From NCBI RefSeq assembly GCF_018614055.1, contig NZ_JAGGPB010000046.1, positions 35,057 to 99,056 of the forward strand: a stretch of 64,000 bases of DNA. Direction: 5' to 3'. A program made the position numbers and the translations under genes. A model generated the notes under the pieces. It searched no databases and was not told the origin of the DNA. It saw only the letters and a program-made list of their open reading frames with translations. The DNA comes from Streptomyces sp. ISL-98 (GTDB lineage: Bacteria; Actinomycetota; Actinomycetes; Streptomycetales; Streptomycetaceae). The stretch's first letter is position 1. Each line of letters starts with the position of its first letter. Below are positions 17,729-25,253 of the stretch, piece after piece.

Positions 17729-18037
17729 ATGGCAAGTCAGGACCGGCGCAGCTACGACACAGGCGCCTCGGTAGAGGTGCAGAGCGGGCTGCAGGGCATC
17801 GTGGGGCAGTTGGAGCGAGTCCTCGCAGATCGAGACCGGGCGGTGAAGGCCGCGATGACGGAATTCACCGCCGATGGGGTCTCGGACGAGTACCACGGCA
17901 AGGAGCTCCGCTGGAACGTGGCGGCCAACGAGGTGCGCAACATCATCAAGCTGGTGCGCACGACGCTGGAGAAGAACGATGCCACCGCGCAGGCAACCTT
18001 GGCCCGGGCCAAGGCCGCGGTGGACGCCATCGGCTGA
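17729..18037 (+). CDS. Pore-forming-type ESAT-6 family protein
   Basis: 102-residue helical-hairpin protein (MASQDRRSYDTGAS, then LQGIVGQLERVLADRDRAVK, turn with VSDEYHGKE, then NEVRNIIKLVRTTLEKND). This sequence type is a distinct Streptomyces branch of the ESAT-6 superfamily. Good RBS (GGGGGAA) 8 nt before the ATG. It sits between the first small Esx-like gene and the gene at 18,066 on the same strand, so the pair may form the usual heterodimer. Confidence 0.82.
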   Translation: MASQDRRSYDTGASVEVQSGLQGIVGQLERVLADRDRAVKAAMTEFTADGVSDEYHGKELRWNVAANEVRNIIKLVRTTLEKNDATAQATLARAKAAVDAIG

Positions 18038-18065
18038 CTCGGCCGCTCACAACTAGGGGGATGAC

Positions 18066-18461
18066 GTGACGGGTTGGGATTTGGAGCCTGCCGGGGTGAA
18101 GGGTGCACTTGCGGTGACCTCCGTCTCGGTGGACTCGCTGCCGGGGCAGGTGAAAGCTTTCGCCACAGACCTGGAAAGCGCCGCCAAGTGGGCAGGCACG
18201 CTGAGCCAGGAGGGTTCGGACGGGGACGGCACGGCCGGCCTTGTCGGGGCTGCGCTCATGCAGTTTGCGCTGGCTCGCCGAGAGCAGTTGGTGTTCATGC
18301 AGCGGCGTGCGGTCAAATCAGTGAATGGCGCCAGGGCTGCGTTGGCGGCGTACGAAGCCGGCAACCTGGAGATGGCTCACACGGTGCAGCAGGAGGCCCT
18401 CAAGGCGCCCACCATCCCCGATCTCAATCTGCCTGGGGTCGACGGGGAGAGCGCCAAGTGA
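18066..18461 (+). CDS. T7SS-associated helical protein (DUF6507-like)
   Basis: 131 residues, GTG start with GGGGGA upstream. Helical throughout: VSVDSLPGQVKAFATDLESAAKW, then TAGLVGAALMQFALARREQL, and a tail rich in Ala. It resembles the short N-terminal partner proteins found beside LXG/WXG toxins and probably binds the large toxin encoded next. Its stop overlaps the toxin start (GTGA), so the two are translationally coupled. The family name is from memory and not certain. Confidence 0.7.
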   Translation: MTGWDLEPAGVKGALAVTSVSVDSLPGQVKAFATDLESAAKWAGTLSQEGSDGDGTAGLVGAALMQFALARREQLVFMQRRAVKSVNGARAALAAYEAGNLEMAHTVQQEALKAPTIPDLNLPGVDGESAK

Positions 18462-20518
18462 TCAAACCGGAGGACATACCCAGGTTCACCGGACGTCAGG
18501 AGGAGCTGGAGAAGGCAGTCGGGGCGCTGTCCGCCGACGGCTCCGGGTTCACCTCCACGGGCACGGACATCCACAGCCGGTTCCAGTCACTGTCCTCGTA
18601 CTACGAGGCTCCTGAGGCAGAGAAGCTGTTCGCCACCACGGCCGCGGTGCAGACGGCCGGGGAGAACCTCGGCGCTGATGTGGAGAGTGTGGCCCGCGCG
18701 CTCGGTGAGTACGCGAACGAGATACGGCCGCTGGTTGCCCGGCTCGACGATCTGCGGAAACAGGCGATCGCGTTCGTCGCTGAGGCAAAGGGCGACGAGG
18801 GGCTGCTGAACAGCTGGCAGCGCGACCAGAAAAAGGTCGACAAGAACGAGGATCTTGTCAACGACGTCACTGCCACGACTGTCGCGTTCTGGGAGGCCGA
18901 GCGCACGGCCGCGAACAAGATCATGGCCTTGTTCAGTTGCGTCAAGTACCAGGCCAACGACGGTTCCAACAAGCCGGACATGTACGGGTATTCGGCCGAT
19001 GCCTTGAAGGATGCGGAGCTTCCCTGGGGCACCGTCGAGGAACGCACGTTCCTGCCGGGCAATATCGACCGGCACATCAAAAGCTTTGTCTGGGACGGCC
19101 TGATCGTCGACAACATCTGGGGGACCATCCAGGGCCTGGGCGCGCTGGTGGGCATCGGCGCGGACGCCTCCGACACCTGGGACGCGCTGGGCCGCGTCTT
19201 CCTCGGAGCCGGCGACTACGTGCAAGACCCTCGCAACGAGCGCCCGGGGGGCTTGGGGGACCTGCCGATCGTCCAGGAGAGCAGGAAGGACGCCAAGGAG
19301 TTCGCCAAGGGCCTGGTCGCGTGGGACATGTGGAGCGAGAATCCGGCCCGCGCCTCCGCCACGGTCGTTTTCAACATCCTCACCCTCGGCGTGGGCCCGC
19401 TCAAGGCTGGAACGGCGGCCAAGGCCGGCCTCGGCGCCAAGACCGCGGGCACCGCGGCCAAGATCGGCGGGCTGCTCGACCCCGTCTCCGCAACGATCAA
19501 GGCCGCAGGAGCGGCCGCACCGAAGATCGCGGAGATCACGGCTGGCCTCCGCAAGGCCGTACCGGACCTCCCCGAGGCGGCAGACGGGTCCGTCCGGCTC
19601 CCTGAGGGATACATCCTTCGCGCGGACGGGGAACTCGTACGGCCGGACGGAAGCGTCGCGCGGAAAGGCGCCGGTGAGATGTCCGCCGCTGACCGCGCCG
19701 CCTTGGACGATGCTTCTCGCATTCCCGAACGGGTTCCGGCGGCCGTCTCAGAGACCCGTGTTCCCGCTGCCATGGCCAATGCAGGCGAGAACCTCGAACC
19801 CCGGGCCAACCACGGACCCCCAGACAACCATCACATAAACCAGGGTGGTTCGGGGAACGGAGGCCTTCCCTCCTCTGGATCCGGAGATGCCGCTCATGGC
19901 GCGGTCTCGGGCGGAGACCATCTGGATTCGGTGCGTGAGGCACCGACGGGAGCCGGTGGACACGACGGAGGCCATCCGGAAAGCCACCGCGCAGGTGCCT
20001 CCGAGTCCCCGGGCGGCCCCGCTCGCGCGCTGACACCAGAAGAGCAGGCTGCGCATGCCCAGCACCTGGAAGAGATCGAGCAGCGGCACGCGGACGACTT
20101 CGACCAGCTGAAGCAGGACCCGGACCACAAGGGGAAGGTCAAGCCTTCCGAGATGGATGAGGCTCGCCTCGCCCTCGACCTGCGTGAGCAAGGGAAAGTA
20201 CCGGACGACATTCAACGGCCGCCCGAGGCGAACCATGGCGACCTTTATTCACCCAGCACGGGCGAGTTCTACGATATTAAGGGCGTGCACTCCGACTGGC
20301 CACCGCTCAACAACGTCCGGGACAAGTCGCTGCCGTTCAAGGGAGCGTACAATCCGGCAGATAACCAAGGGTGGATCCGGAAGCTGAGGGATCAAATCGT
20401 AGCCAAGGAACGCATCGTCATCCTCGACACGCGCAACGCAAACCAGGCCGCGATCGATGACCTTAGAGAAATTGCGAAGCGGAACGGTTGGAGTGATCGC
20501 ATTGTCTGGTATCCGTGA
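18458..20518 (+). CDS. Type VII-secreted polymorphic toxin with C-terminal PD-(D/E)xK-like nuclease
   Basis: 686 residues from a GTG coupled to the preceding gene. The N-terminal 230 residues are a long helical secretion module (FTGRQEELEKAVGALSADGS, SLSSYYEAPEAEKLFATTAA). A hydrophobic Gly/Ala segment at about 290-370 (LGALVGIGADASDTWDALG) and a low-complexity Gly/Ser/His linker (about 440-530) follow. The last about 100 residues are the probable toxin: D595 in HGDLYSPSTG, E603, and D606-I-K608 in EFYDIKGVHSDW, ending ILDTRNANQAAIDDL and IVWYP. This looks like the CdiA-CT type nuclease domains. Delivery by EccC/EccD encoded downstream is inferred. Immunity should lie directly after it. Confidence 0.82.
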   Translation: MIKPEDIPRFTGRQEELEKAVGALSADGSGFTSTGTDIHSRFQSLSSYYEAPEAEKLFATTAAVQTAGENLGADVESVARALGEYANEIRPLVARLDDLRKQAIAFVAEAKGDEGLLNSWQRDQKKVDKNEDLVNDVTATTVAFWEAERTAANKIMALFSCVKYQANDGSNKPDMYGYSADALKDAELPWGTVEERTFLPGNIDRHIKSFVWDGLIVDNIWGTIQGLGALVGIGADASDTWDALGRVFLGAGDYVQDPRNERPGGLGDLPIVQESRKDAKEFAKGLVAWDMWSENPARASATVVFNILTLGVGPLKAGTAAKAGLGAKTAGTAAKIGGLLDPVSATIKAAGAAAPKIAEITAGLRKAVPDLPEAADGSVRLPEGYILRADGELVRPDGSVARKGAGEMSAADRAALDDASRIPERVPAAVSETRVPAAMANAGENLEPRANHGPPDNHHINQGGSGNGGLPSSGSGDAAHGAVSGGDHLDSVREAPTGAGGHDGGHPESHRAGASESPGGPARALTPEEQAAHAQHLEEIEQRHADDFDQLKQDPDHKGKVKPSEMDEARLALDLREQGKVPDDIQRPPEANHGDLYSPSTGEFYDIKGVHSDWPPLNNVRDKSLPFKGAYNPADNQGWIRKLRDQIVAKERIVILDTRNANQAAIDDLREIAKRNGWSDRIVWYP

Positions 20519-21152
20519 CGATGGGCGCCGCGTCAAGGCGCTCCCAACTGATGTGCAGGCTGCCGCTGTCTTGGAGGAGTGGTCAGCCAACAGCGAGTCT
20601 CTGTTGGACGTGGCTGGGCTTGACCTCAGGGGGGCCGACATCTCGGGTGCAGATCTCGCTAACGGGTTGCTCACTGAGGCCATCCTCCGCAACGTGAACC
20701 TGTCTGGGGCCGATCTGTACAGATCTCATCTTGAGGGGGCGGATCTCAATGAGGCAGATCTCTCCGGGGCCTCGCTCGTGAAGGCCGTATTGGATGAATC
20801 CTCCTTGGGCTCCGCGAATTTGGATCTAGCTGATCTCGGAAGTTCGGAGATGTGGGCAGTTGACGCTCGAGGAGCAAGCTTTCGAAACGCGAAGTTTGAT
20901 GGGGCCGGGCTGCTCGATGTAAGACTTCAAGGTGCGGACCTGTCGGGCGCAAGCGTTCAGCGGACATCGTTCCAAGTGGTCATGGATGAACACACGACCG
21001 TGCTGGGCCTTACCGGTACCGTGTTCGGCCCAGCTTCAGTGGCCGAAGGCGACGACCTGCGAGAGCTCTCAGGAGTGGACCTTGAAGCATGGCTGAATAG
21101 CCGAGGCGCACAGGTTCACGTACTGTCGCCTCGACAGCTACAAGGGCGCTGA
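20502..21152 (+). CDS. Pentapeptide-repeat protein, candidate immunity protein
   Basis: 216 residues if started at TTG 20502 (GGAG about 8 nt upstream); an ATG at 20457 would overlap the toxin gene by 62 bp. The centre (about 35-150) is a pentapeptide-repeat solenoid: LDLRGADISGADLANGLL, LSGADLYRSHLEGADLNEAD, LQGADLSGAS. The protein overlaps the toxin 3' end, the usual place for an immunity gene. Pentapeptide-repeat proteins can mimic DNA or shield enzymes, so immunity against the nuclease is plausible but not shown. Base composition is lower in GC than the neighbours, as often seen in exchanged toxin/immunity cassettes. Confidence 0.75.
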   Translation: MSGIRDDGRRVKALPTDVQAAAVLEEWSANSESLLDVAGLDLRGADISGADLANGLLTEAILRNVNLSGADLYRSHLEGADLNEADLSGASLVKAVLDESSLGSANLDLADLGSSEMWAVDARGASFRNAKFDGAGLLDVRLQGADLSGASVQRTSFQVVMDEHTTVLGLTGTVFGPASVAEGDDLRELSGVDLEAWLNSRGAQVHVLSPRQLQGR

Positions 21153-21784
21153 TGCGTGCCCCGCAAGAATGTGCTTCTTGGGTTTGGGAACTCGACGAAT
21201 TCGCTACTCCTGGTCTGGAATCCGCGCTGATGACGGCGGCGCGGATGTCCGCCGTCCTGCGTGACCATGGCCTCCTGGAGCCAAGCGGCCTTGAATGGGA
21301 CTGGTTCATCTTCGGTGTCGGCGGACTTGGCTTGCATACGCGGCTTTCCCTCGCAGGAGGGGCGATCGACGACGCGCGCCAGGCTCAGCGGGTCGTTCAG
21401 TGCCGACCTGCGGGCTTTCCGGATGCCCAGGTTTCCGACATCCTGGTGTCGGGGGTCGGCACATGGCTCGACGCGGAAGGGAAGCATCGTCGGGAGCACC
21501 GCCTGGTTGAGCTGACTGTTTCGCCTGATTCCATCGGCCTGTCAGCAGAGGTGGCCGTCTTCCATGATATCTGGGGTGAGTTCGACTTTCGTGGTCAGCC
21601 GCACCCGGATGTCTGTAAGCGCAATGCTCCGCGCCTCGCCGCAGCCCTCCAGGCCCTCGATTCATTGCTGGGTGTGGCCGCGGAGCCCGGGGAGGCCACA
21701 TATTTCGGACGTGCCGAGGGCTATGGAATTCAGGTACCGGAAGTACTGGACGGTCGCGGCCCCGACCTCACGGACCTGCTCTGA
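21152..21784 (+). CDS. Unrecognised protein in the toxin/immunity cassette
   Basis: 210 residues, ATG overlapping the preceding stop (TGATG), so translationally coupled. Composition is globular and acidic, with motifs such as EWDWFIFGVGGLGLHTRLSL and VFHDIWGEFDFRGQPHPD; no signal peptide or transmembrane segment. I do not recognise the family. Its position right after the pentapeptide gene makes a second immunity or accessory protein likely. It ends 77 bp before the RDD membrane protein. Confidence 0.65.
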   Translation: MRAPQECASWVWELDEFATPGLESALMTAARMSAVLRDHGLLEPSGLEWDWFIFGVGGLGLHTRLSLAGGAIDDARQAQRVVQCRPAGFPDAQVSDILVSGVGTWLDAEGKHRREHRLVELTVSPDSIGLSAEVAVFHDIWGEFDFRGQPHPDVCKRNAPRLAAALQALDSLLGVAAEPGEATYFGRAEGYGIQVPEVLDGRGPDLTDLL

Positions 21785-21861
21785 CACCCCGCGGACGCTG
21801 GGCCCAATGAGACGTTCGCGGCTGCGCTTTCGCTTGAGCATCATTTCGATATACAAGGAGC

Positions 21862-22437
21862 ATGGTGTCATTGGCGCCCTATCCGTCGCCGGGCTCTATC
21901 GGGCCCGGACAGTCGGCGTCCCAGTTCGGATCGGCTCCGGCTGAGTTCCCCGCTTACCCCACGGCTGGGCTGCCGGTCTACCCGGTCAACGGCCCCGCGC
22001 CGGGCGTGACCGTTACGGCAAACGTGGGATCGCGGCTGGGGGCGCGGGTGCTCGACGTGGTCTTCTGGTTTGCGGGGTACTGGGTGCTTGCCCTGCCGCT
22101 GTCGCTGTGGATTGACCTGCGAGGTCCGGAGGAATCCGGGTTGCCTCAGGCGCTGTTGATCGTCTGGCTCCTCGTTTCGTTCACGCTGTACTTCCCGTTC
22201 AGCGTCTGCAAGTTCGGGATGACACTCGGCAAGCGGATCTGCGGCGTACGCATCGCCCGGTGTGAGACAGGGGGACGCGTCGGGTTCTGGCGGGCGTTCA
22301 TGCGGGAGTTGTTCTGGCTCGTTTCGATCGTGATCCCGGTGCTCTGCATCCTGAACCCTTTGTGGTGCTGCTGGGACAAGCCGTTCCAGCAGTGTCTGCA
22401 TGACAAGGTCGCGGGCACCAGGGCCGTGGAGCGGTAG
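21862..22437 (+). CDS. RDD-family membrane protein
   Basis: 191 residues: a Pro/Gly-rich cytosolic N-terminus (1-55), then an RDD domain starting RLGARVLDVVFWFAGYW with three hydrophobic segments (about 62-85, 95-115, 145-165) and the charged motif KFGMTLGKRICGVRIAR. AAGGAG lies only one base from ATG 21862, so GTG 21865 or TTG 21871 may be the true start. RDD proteins with Pro-rich tails recur in actinobacterial T7SS loci. Precise role unknown. Confidence 0.82.
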   Translation: MVSLAPYPSPGSIGPGQSASQFGSAPAEFPAYPTAGLPVYPVNGPAPGVTVTANVGSRLGARVLDVVFWFAGYWVLALPLSLWIDLRGPEESGLPQALLIVWLLVSFTLYFPFSVCKFGMTLGKRICGVRIARCETGGRVGFWRAFMRELFWLVSIVIPVLCILNPLWCCWDKPFQQCLHDKVAGTRAVER

Positions 22438-22446
22438 GGCGGTTCG

Positions 22447-22698
22447 ATGTCACAGGATTACGACAGTCAGTTGCTGGAGTCGGTGTCGGTTCGGCGTCGG
22501 CGGATGTGTGACGCCCTGCTGTTCGGTGCTCAGCGGGGGCGGCGATCGGCCAATGAGCGGTTGGGGAAGGTTTTCGCCGGGATTGTGATCGCGGCGGTGT
22601 TGTGTGCCGGGTGCGTGGGGTGGTCGTTCGTCTCGAACCGGCTGGTCGGGCAGGGGCAGGGAGCGGTGCCGGGTCCTGTGAGCAGTTCTGCTCGGTGA
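22447..22698 (+). CDS. Small single-pass membrane protein in T7SS locus
   Basis: 83 residues with an Arg-rich N-terminal half (VRRRRMCDALLFGAQRGRR), one hydrophobic segment (VFAGIVIAAVLCAGCVGW, about 42-60) and a short Ser/Gly tail. The layout resembles the N-terminal membrane anchor of EccB, but the large extracytoplasmic domain of EccB is absent. Lies 9 bp after the RDD gene and 13 bp before eccD. It may be a reduced EccB-like component; that is conjecture. Confidence 0.65.
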   Translation: MSQDYDSQLLESVSVRRRRMCDALLFGAQRGRRSANERLGKVFAGIVIAAVLCAGCVGWSFVSNRLVGQGQGAVPGPVSSSAR

Positions 22699-22711
22699 TA
22701 CGTTCGGTCGG

Positions 22712-24079
22712 ATGGGGACTTTGGGGGCGGCGGTGCAGCGTACGGAGTTGAGCCGTGTCACTTTGGTGGGTGACCGCCGGCGTATCGATCTCGTACTGCC
22801 GTCGGATGAGCCGGTGGGGCGGCTGTTGCCAGAGGTGATCCGGCTGCTGGGTGACCGGGTCGCCGCGCAGCCGATGCTGCGGCAATTGGTCACCACCGAC
22901 GGTTCGGTGATTGCGCAGGAGAGCACGCTGGCGGCAGCGGAGGTGCCGGACGGCGCGGTGCTGCGGCTGGTGCGTGTGGAGGATATTCCGTCGGCCTCGG
23001 TTGTGCACGACGTCACCGATGAGGTGGCGGAGGATCTTGGCGTACGGGCCTGGCGGTGGCGTCCCGCAACGCGGCGAGTGACGGCGGGCATCGTCACAGT
23101 GGGCCTGGTTGTCACGGCGGCGATGCTGGCGCGGGCCGGGTTCTCAGCTGCGGTTGTCGGGGCTGTACTGCCCTTTGCCGCGCTGGTGTTGGCAGTCGGT
23201 GGCGCTCTGGCCGGCCGCCTGGGTAATCGCGGGCTTGCCACCACGCTGATCGCGAGCAGTGGGGCCCTGGCTGTGCTGGGTGCCTGGTGGCTGGCCGATG
23301 CCCACGGGTGGTCCGGTTCGGGACGGCTGGCAGGCGTCGCCGGGGCAGGCGCGCTGATGCTGCTGTTGCTGGGCTGGTTCTCGCCTCTGGGCCGCGGCGG
23401 TCTGATCGGTGCCGGCGCGGTTGCGGTGTCGGCCGTCGGCTGGGAAGTCGTGGCGGCCGTGCAGAGCGGGGCGGGCACAGCGGTTCAGCAGGCCCGGCTC
23501 GGGACGGTGCTGGCAGTGGCGTCCGTAGTCGTACTGGGCGTACTGCCGCGCCTTGCTCTGATGGCTGCCGGCCTGACGAGGCTGGACGACACACGGTCCG
23601 GCGGGGCTTCGGTGAGTCGGCATCAGGTGGCTACGGCGCTGGCGGCCGCCCACCGAGGGCTGGCGCTGACGACCGTCGTTATGGCGGTTTCCGCAGGGGC
23701 TGCCGGGCTGCTGGTGGTTCGCGAGCCGAGGGCGTGGACCGTGACTCTGGCGTCCGTGGTGGCCATGGTGCTGTTGCTACGTGCACGGGCGTTTCCACTG
23801 GTGGCCGAGGTTGTGGTGCTGCTCGCCGTGGGACTGGCCCTCGTGGTGCGCCTGGCCATGCTGTGGCTGGAGCATTCTGCGGCGTACGGACCGATCGTCC
23901 TGGTGGTGGGGCTGGCTGTGGCCGGGCTCGTGGTGCTCGCGGTGGAGCCTGCCGAGCATGTGCGGGTGCGGTTGCGGCGGATCGGGGACTTGGCCGAGTC
24001 GGTCGGCGTTGTCGTTCTGTTCCCTCTGGCGATCGGTGTGTACGGCGTGTACGGGCGTCTGCTCGACACGTTCCGGTAA
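22712..24079 (+). CDS. eccD: Type VII secretion integral membrane protein EccD
   Basis: 455 residues: an N-terminal ubiquitin-like domain (about 12-90, SRVTLVGDRRRIDLVLPSDE, ATQPML-type segment and GAVLRLVRV) followed by about ten to eleven hydrophobic segments (from about 122 onwards, for example AGIVTVGLVVTAAMLARAG and IVLVVGLAVAGLVVLAVE). This is the EccD architecture, the polytopic channel part of the ESX membrane complex. Lies between the small membrane protein and the ParA-like ATPase in a same-strand block, with 10 bp to the next gene. Confidence 0.88.
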   Translation: MGTLGAAVQRTELSRVTLVGDRRRIDLVLPSDEPVGRLLPEVIRLLGDRVAAQPMLRQLVTTDGSVIAQESTLAAAEVPDGAVLRLVRVEDIPSASVVHDVTDEVAEDLGVRAWRWRPATRRVTAGIVTVGLVVTAAMLARAGFSAAVVGAVLPFAALVLAVGGALAGRLGNRGLATTLIASSGALAVLGAWWLADAHGWSGSGRLAGVAGAGALMLLLLGWFSPLGRGGLIGAGAVAVSAVGWEVVAAVQSGAGTAVQQARLGTVLAVASVVVLGVLPRLALMAAGLTRLDDTRSGGASVSRHQVATALAAAHRGLALTTVVMAVSAGAAGLLVVREPRAWTVTLASVVAMVLLLRARAFPLVAEVVVLLAVGLALVVRLAMLWLEHSAAYGPIVLVVGLAVAGLVVLAVEPAEHVRVRLRRIGDLAESVGVVVLFPLAIGVYGVYGRLLDTFR

Positions 24080-24089
24080 GGGGTACGTG

Positions 24090-25253
24090 ATGGCTGGGGA
24101 CAGCTGGCAGCAGGACATTCTGCGGGAGTTGCGGCAGCCCAGCGCGTTGGAGGGGCAGGGCGGGGCACCGCGGCCGGCCGCTTCCGCGGTTCCCTCGGAG
24201 CCGCAGCGTCAGGCCCCCGCCGTACCAGCAACCGTTTCGACGGACGGACCCGCGGCTCCCGGATCCAACCCCTCCACGGGTAGGCCCTCGGCCGCCCCGT
24301 CGGCCGGAAAACCAGCCGTCAACTCTCGCCCCACTCCGGAGTCCGTCCCCGTCCTCGATCCGCGTCTCGCCCTCCTCAGGGGCCGCTCGCAGCACGGCGA
24401 TTCCGCGGTGCGCCGCACCGGACGCTCCCTCCGTCGCCTGGCCGTTAACTCCGTTGCCCGTGAGGTCGCCGAGACGACACGCATCGCAGAGCAGCTGCAG
24501 CAGCCGGTCACCACGGGACGGCACATCGCGGTTACCAGCATCCGTGGCGGCGCGGGAAAGAGCACGGTGTCGGCGCTGTTGAGCCGGATCTTCAATCATT
24601 ACCGGCACGATCCGGTGCTGACGCTGGAGGCGGACACGGCGCTCGGAACCTTGCCTGTGCGGCTCGGTGCCGAGTCGGTCCGCTGGTCGTGTTCCGACAT
24701 GGCGCGGATCCTGCGTCCGTCGATGTTGCTGACCGATATCACGGGTTATCTGGTGCCTCTGGAGAACGGCGGCTGGCTGCTGCCCGCGGGGCAGGGGCGT
24801 GTCGGTGCGCAACTCGACGTTCGTACTTATCGATTGGTGACAGTGGCGTTGAGCCGGTATTTCGGGGTGACCGTGGTGGACTGCGAATCGCTTCCGGGAG
24901 ACATAGCCCGTACGGCGTTGGACACCGCCCATGGCCGGGTGCTGGTGGCTCCGGCAACGTTGGAGGGCGTGGCCGGCGCGCGTACGGTGCTGGACTGGAT
25001 GGCAGGACTCCCGCGTCCGGCACTGCCGGGCACTGTGGTGGCGCTGAATTCGGTCTCTCCTGACATGACCACCGATCTGAAGGCTGCCACCCGGCATTTG
25101 CAGGAGGCCGGTGTTCCCGTGATCGGTATCCCGTACGACCGGCATCTGGCCGCGGGCGGACCGGTACGTACCGAACTGCTGGGGCAGGCGGCGCGGGAGA
25201 GCGTCACCGGGCTGGCCGCCGAGGTTCTGCGGCGAGCGGTCGGTGTGCGGTGA
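24090..25253 (+). CDS. T7SS-associated ParA/MinD-like ATPase
   Basis: 387 residues. The first about 100 are a Pro/Ala/Ser-rich disordered region, then a P-loop ATPase: deviant Walker A SIRGGAGKSTVSAL, switch/Walker B VTVVDCESLPGD, and the base-binding strand TVVALNSVS. The build matches EspI-like ATPases of mycobacterial ESX loci, which modulate secretion. ATG 24090 is 10 bp after eccD; a GTG directly before it is equally possible. Its stop overlaps the eccC GTG by 4 bp. Confidence 0.85.
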   Translation: MAGDSWQQDILRELRQPSALEGQGGAPRPAASAVPSEPQRQAPAVPATVSTDGPAAPGSNPSTGRPSAAPSAGKPAVNSRPTPESVPVLDPRLALLRGRSQHGDSAVRRTGRSLRRLAVNSVAREVAETTRIAEQLQQPVTTGRHIAVTSIRGGAGKSTVSALLSRIFNHYRHDPVLTLEADTALGTLPVRLGAESVRWSCSDMARILRPSMLLTDITGYLVPLENGGWLLPAGQGRVGAQLDVRTYRLVTVALSRYFGVTVVDCESLPGDIARTALDTAHGRVLVAPATLEGVAGARTVLDWMAGLPRPALPGTVVALNSVSPDMTTDLKAATRHLQEAGVPVIGIPYDRHLAAGGPVRTELLGQAARESVTGLAAEVLRRAVGVR

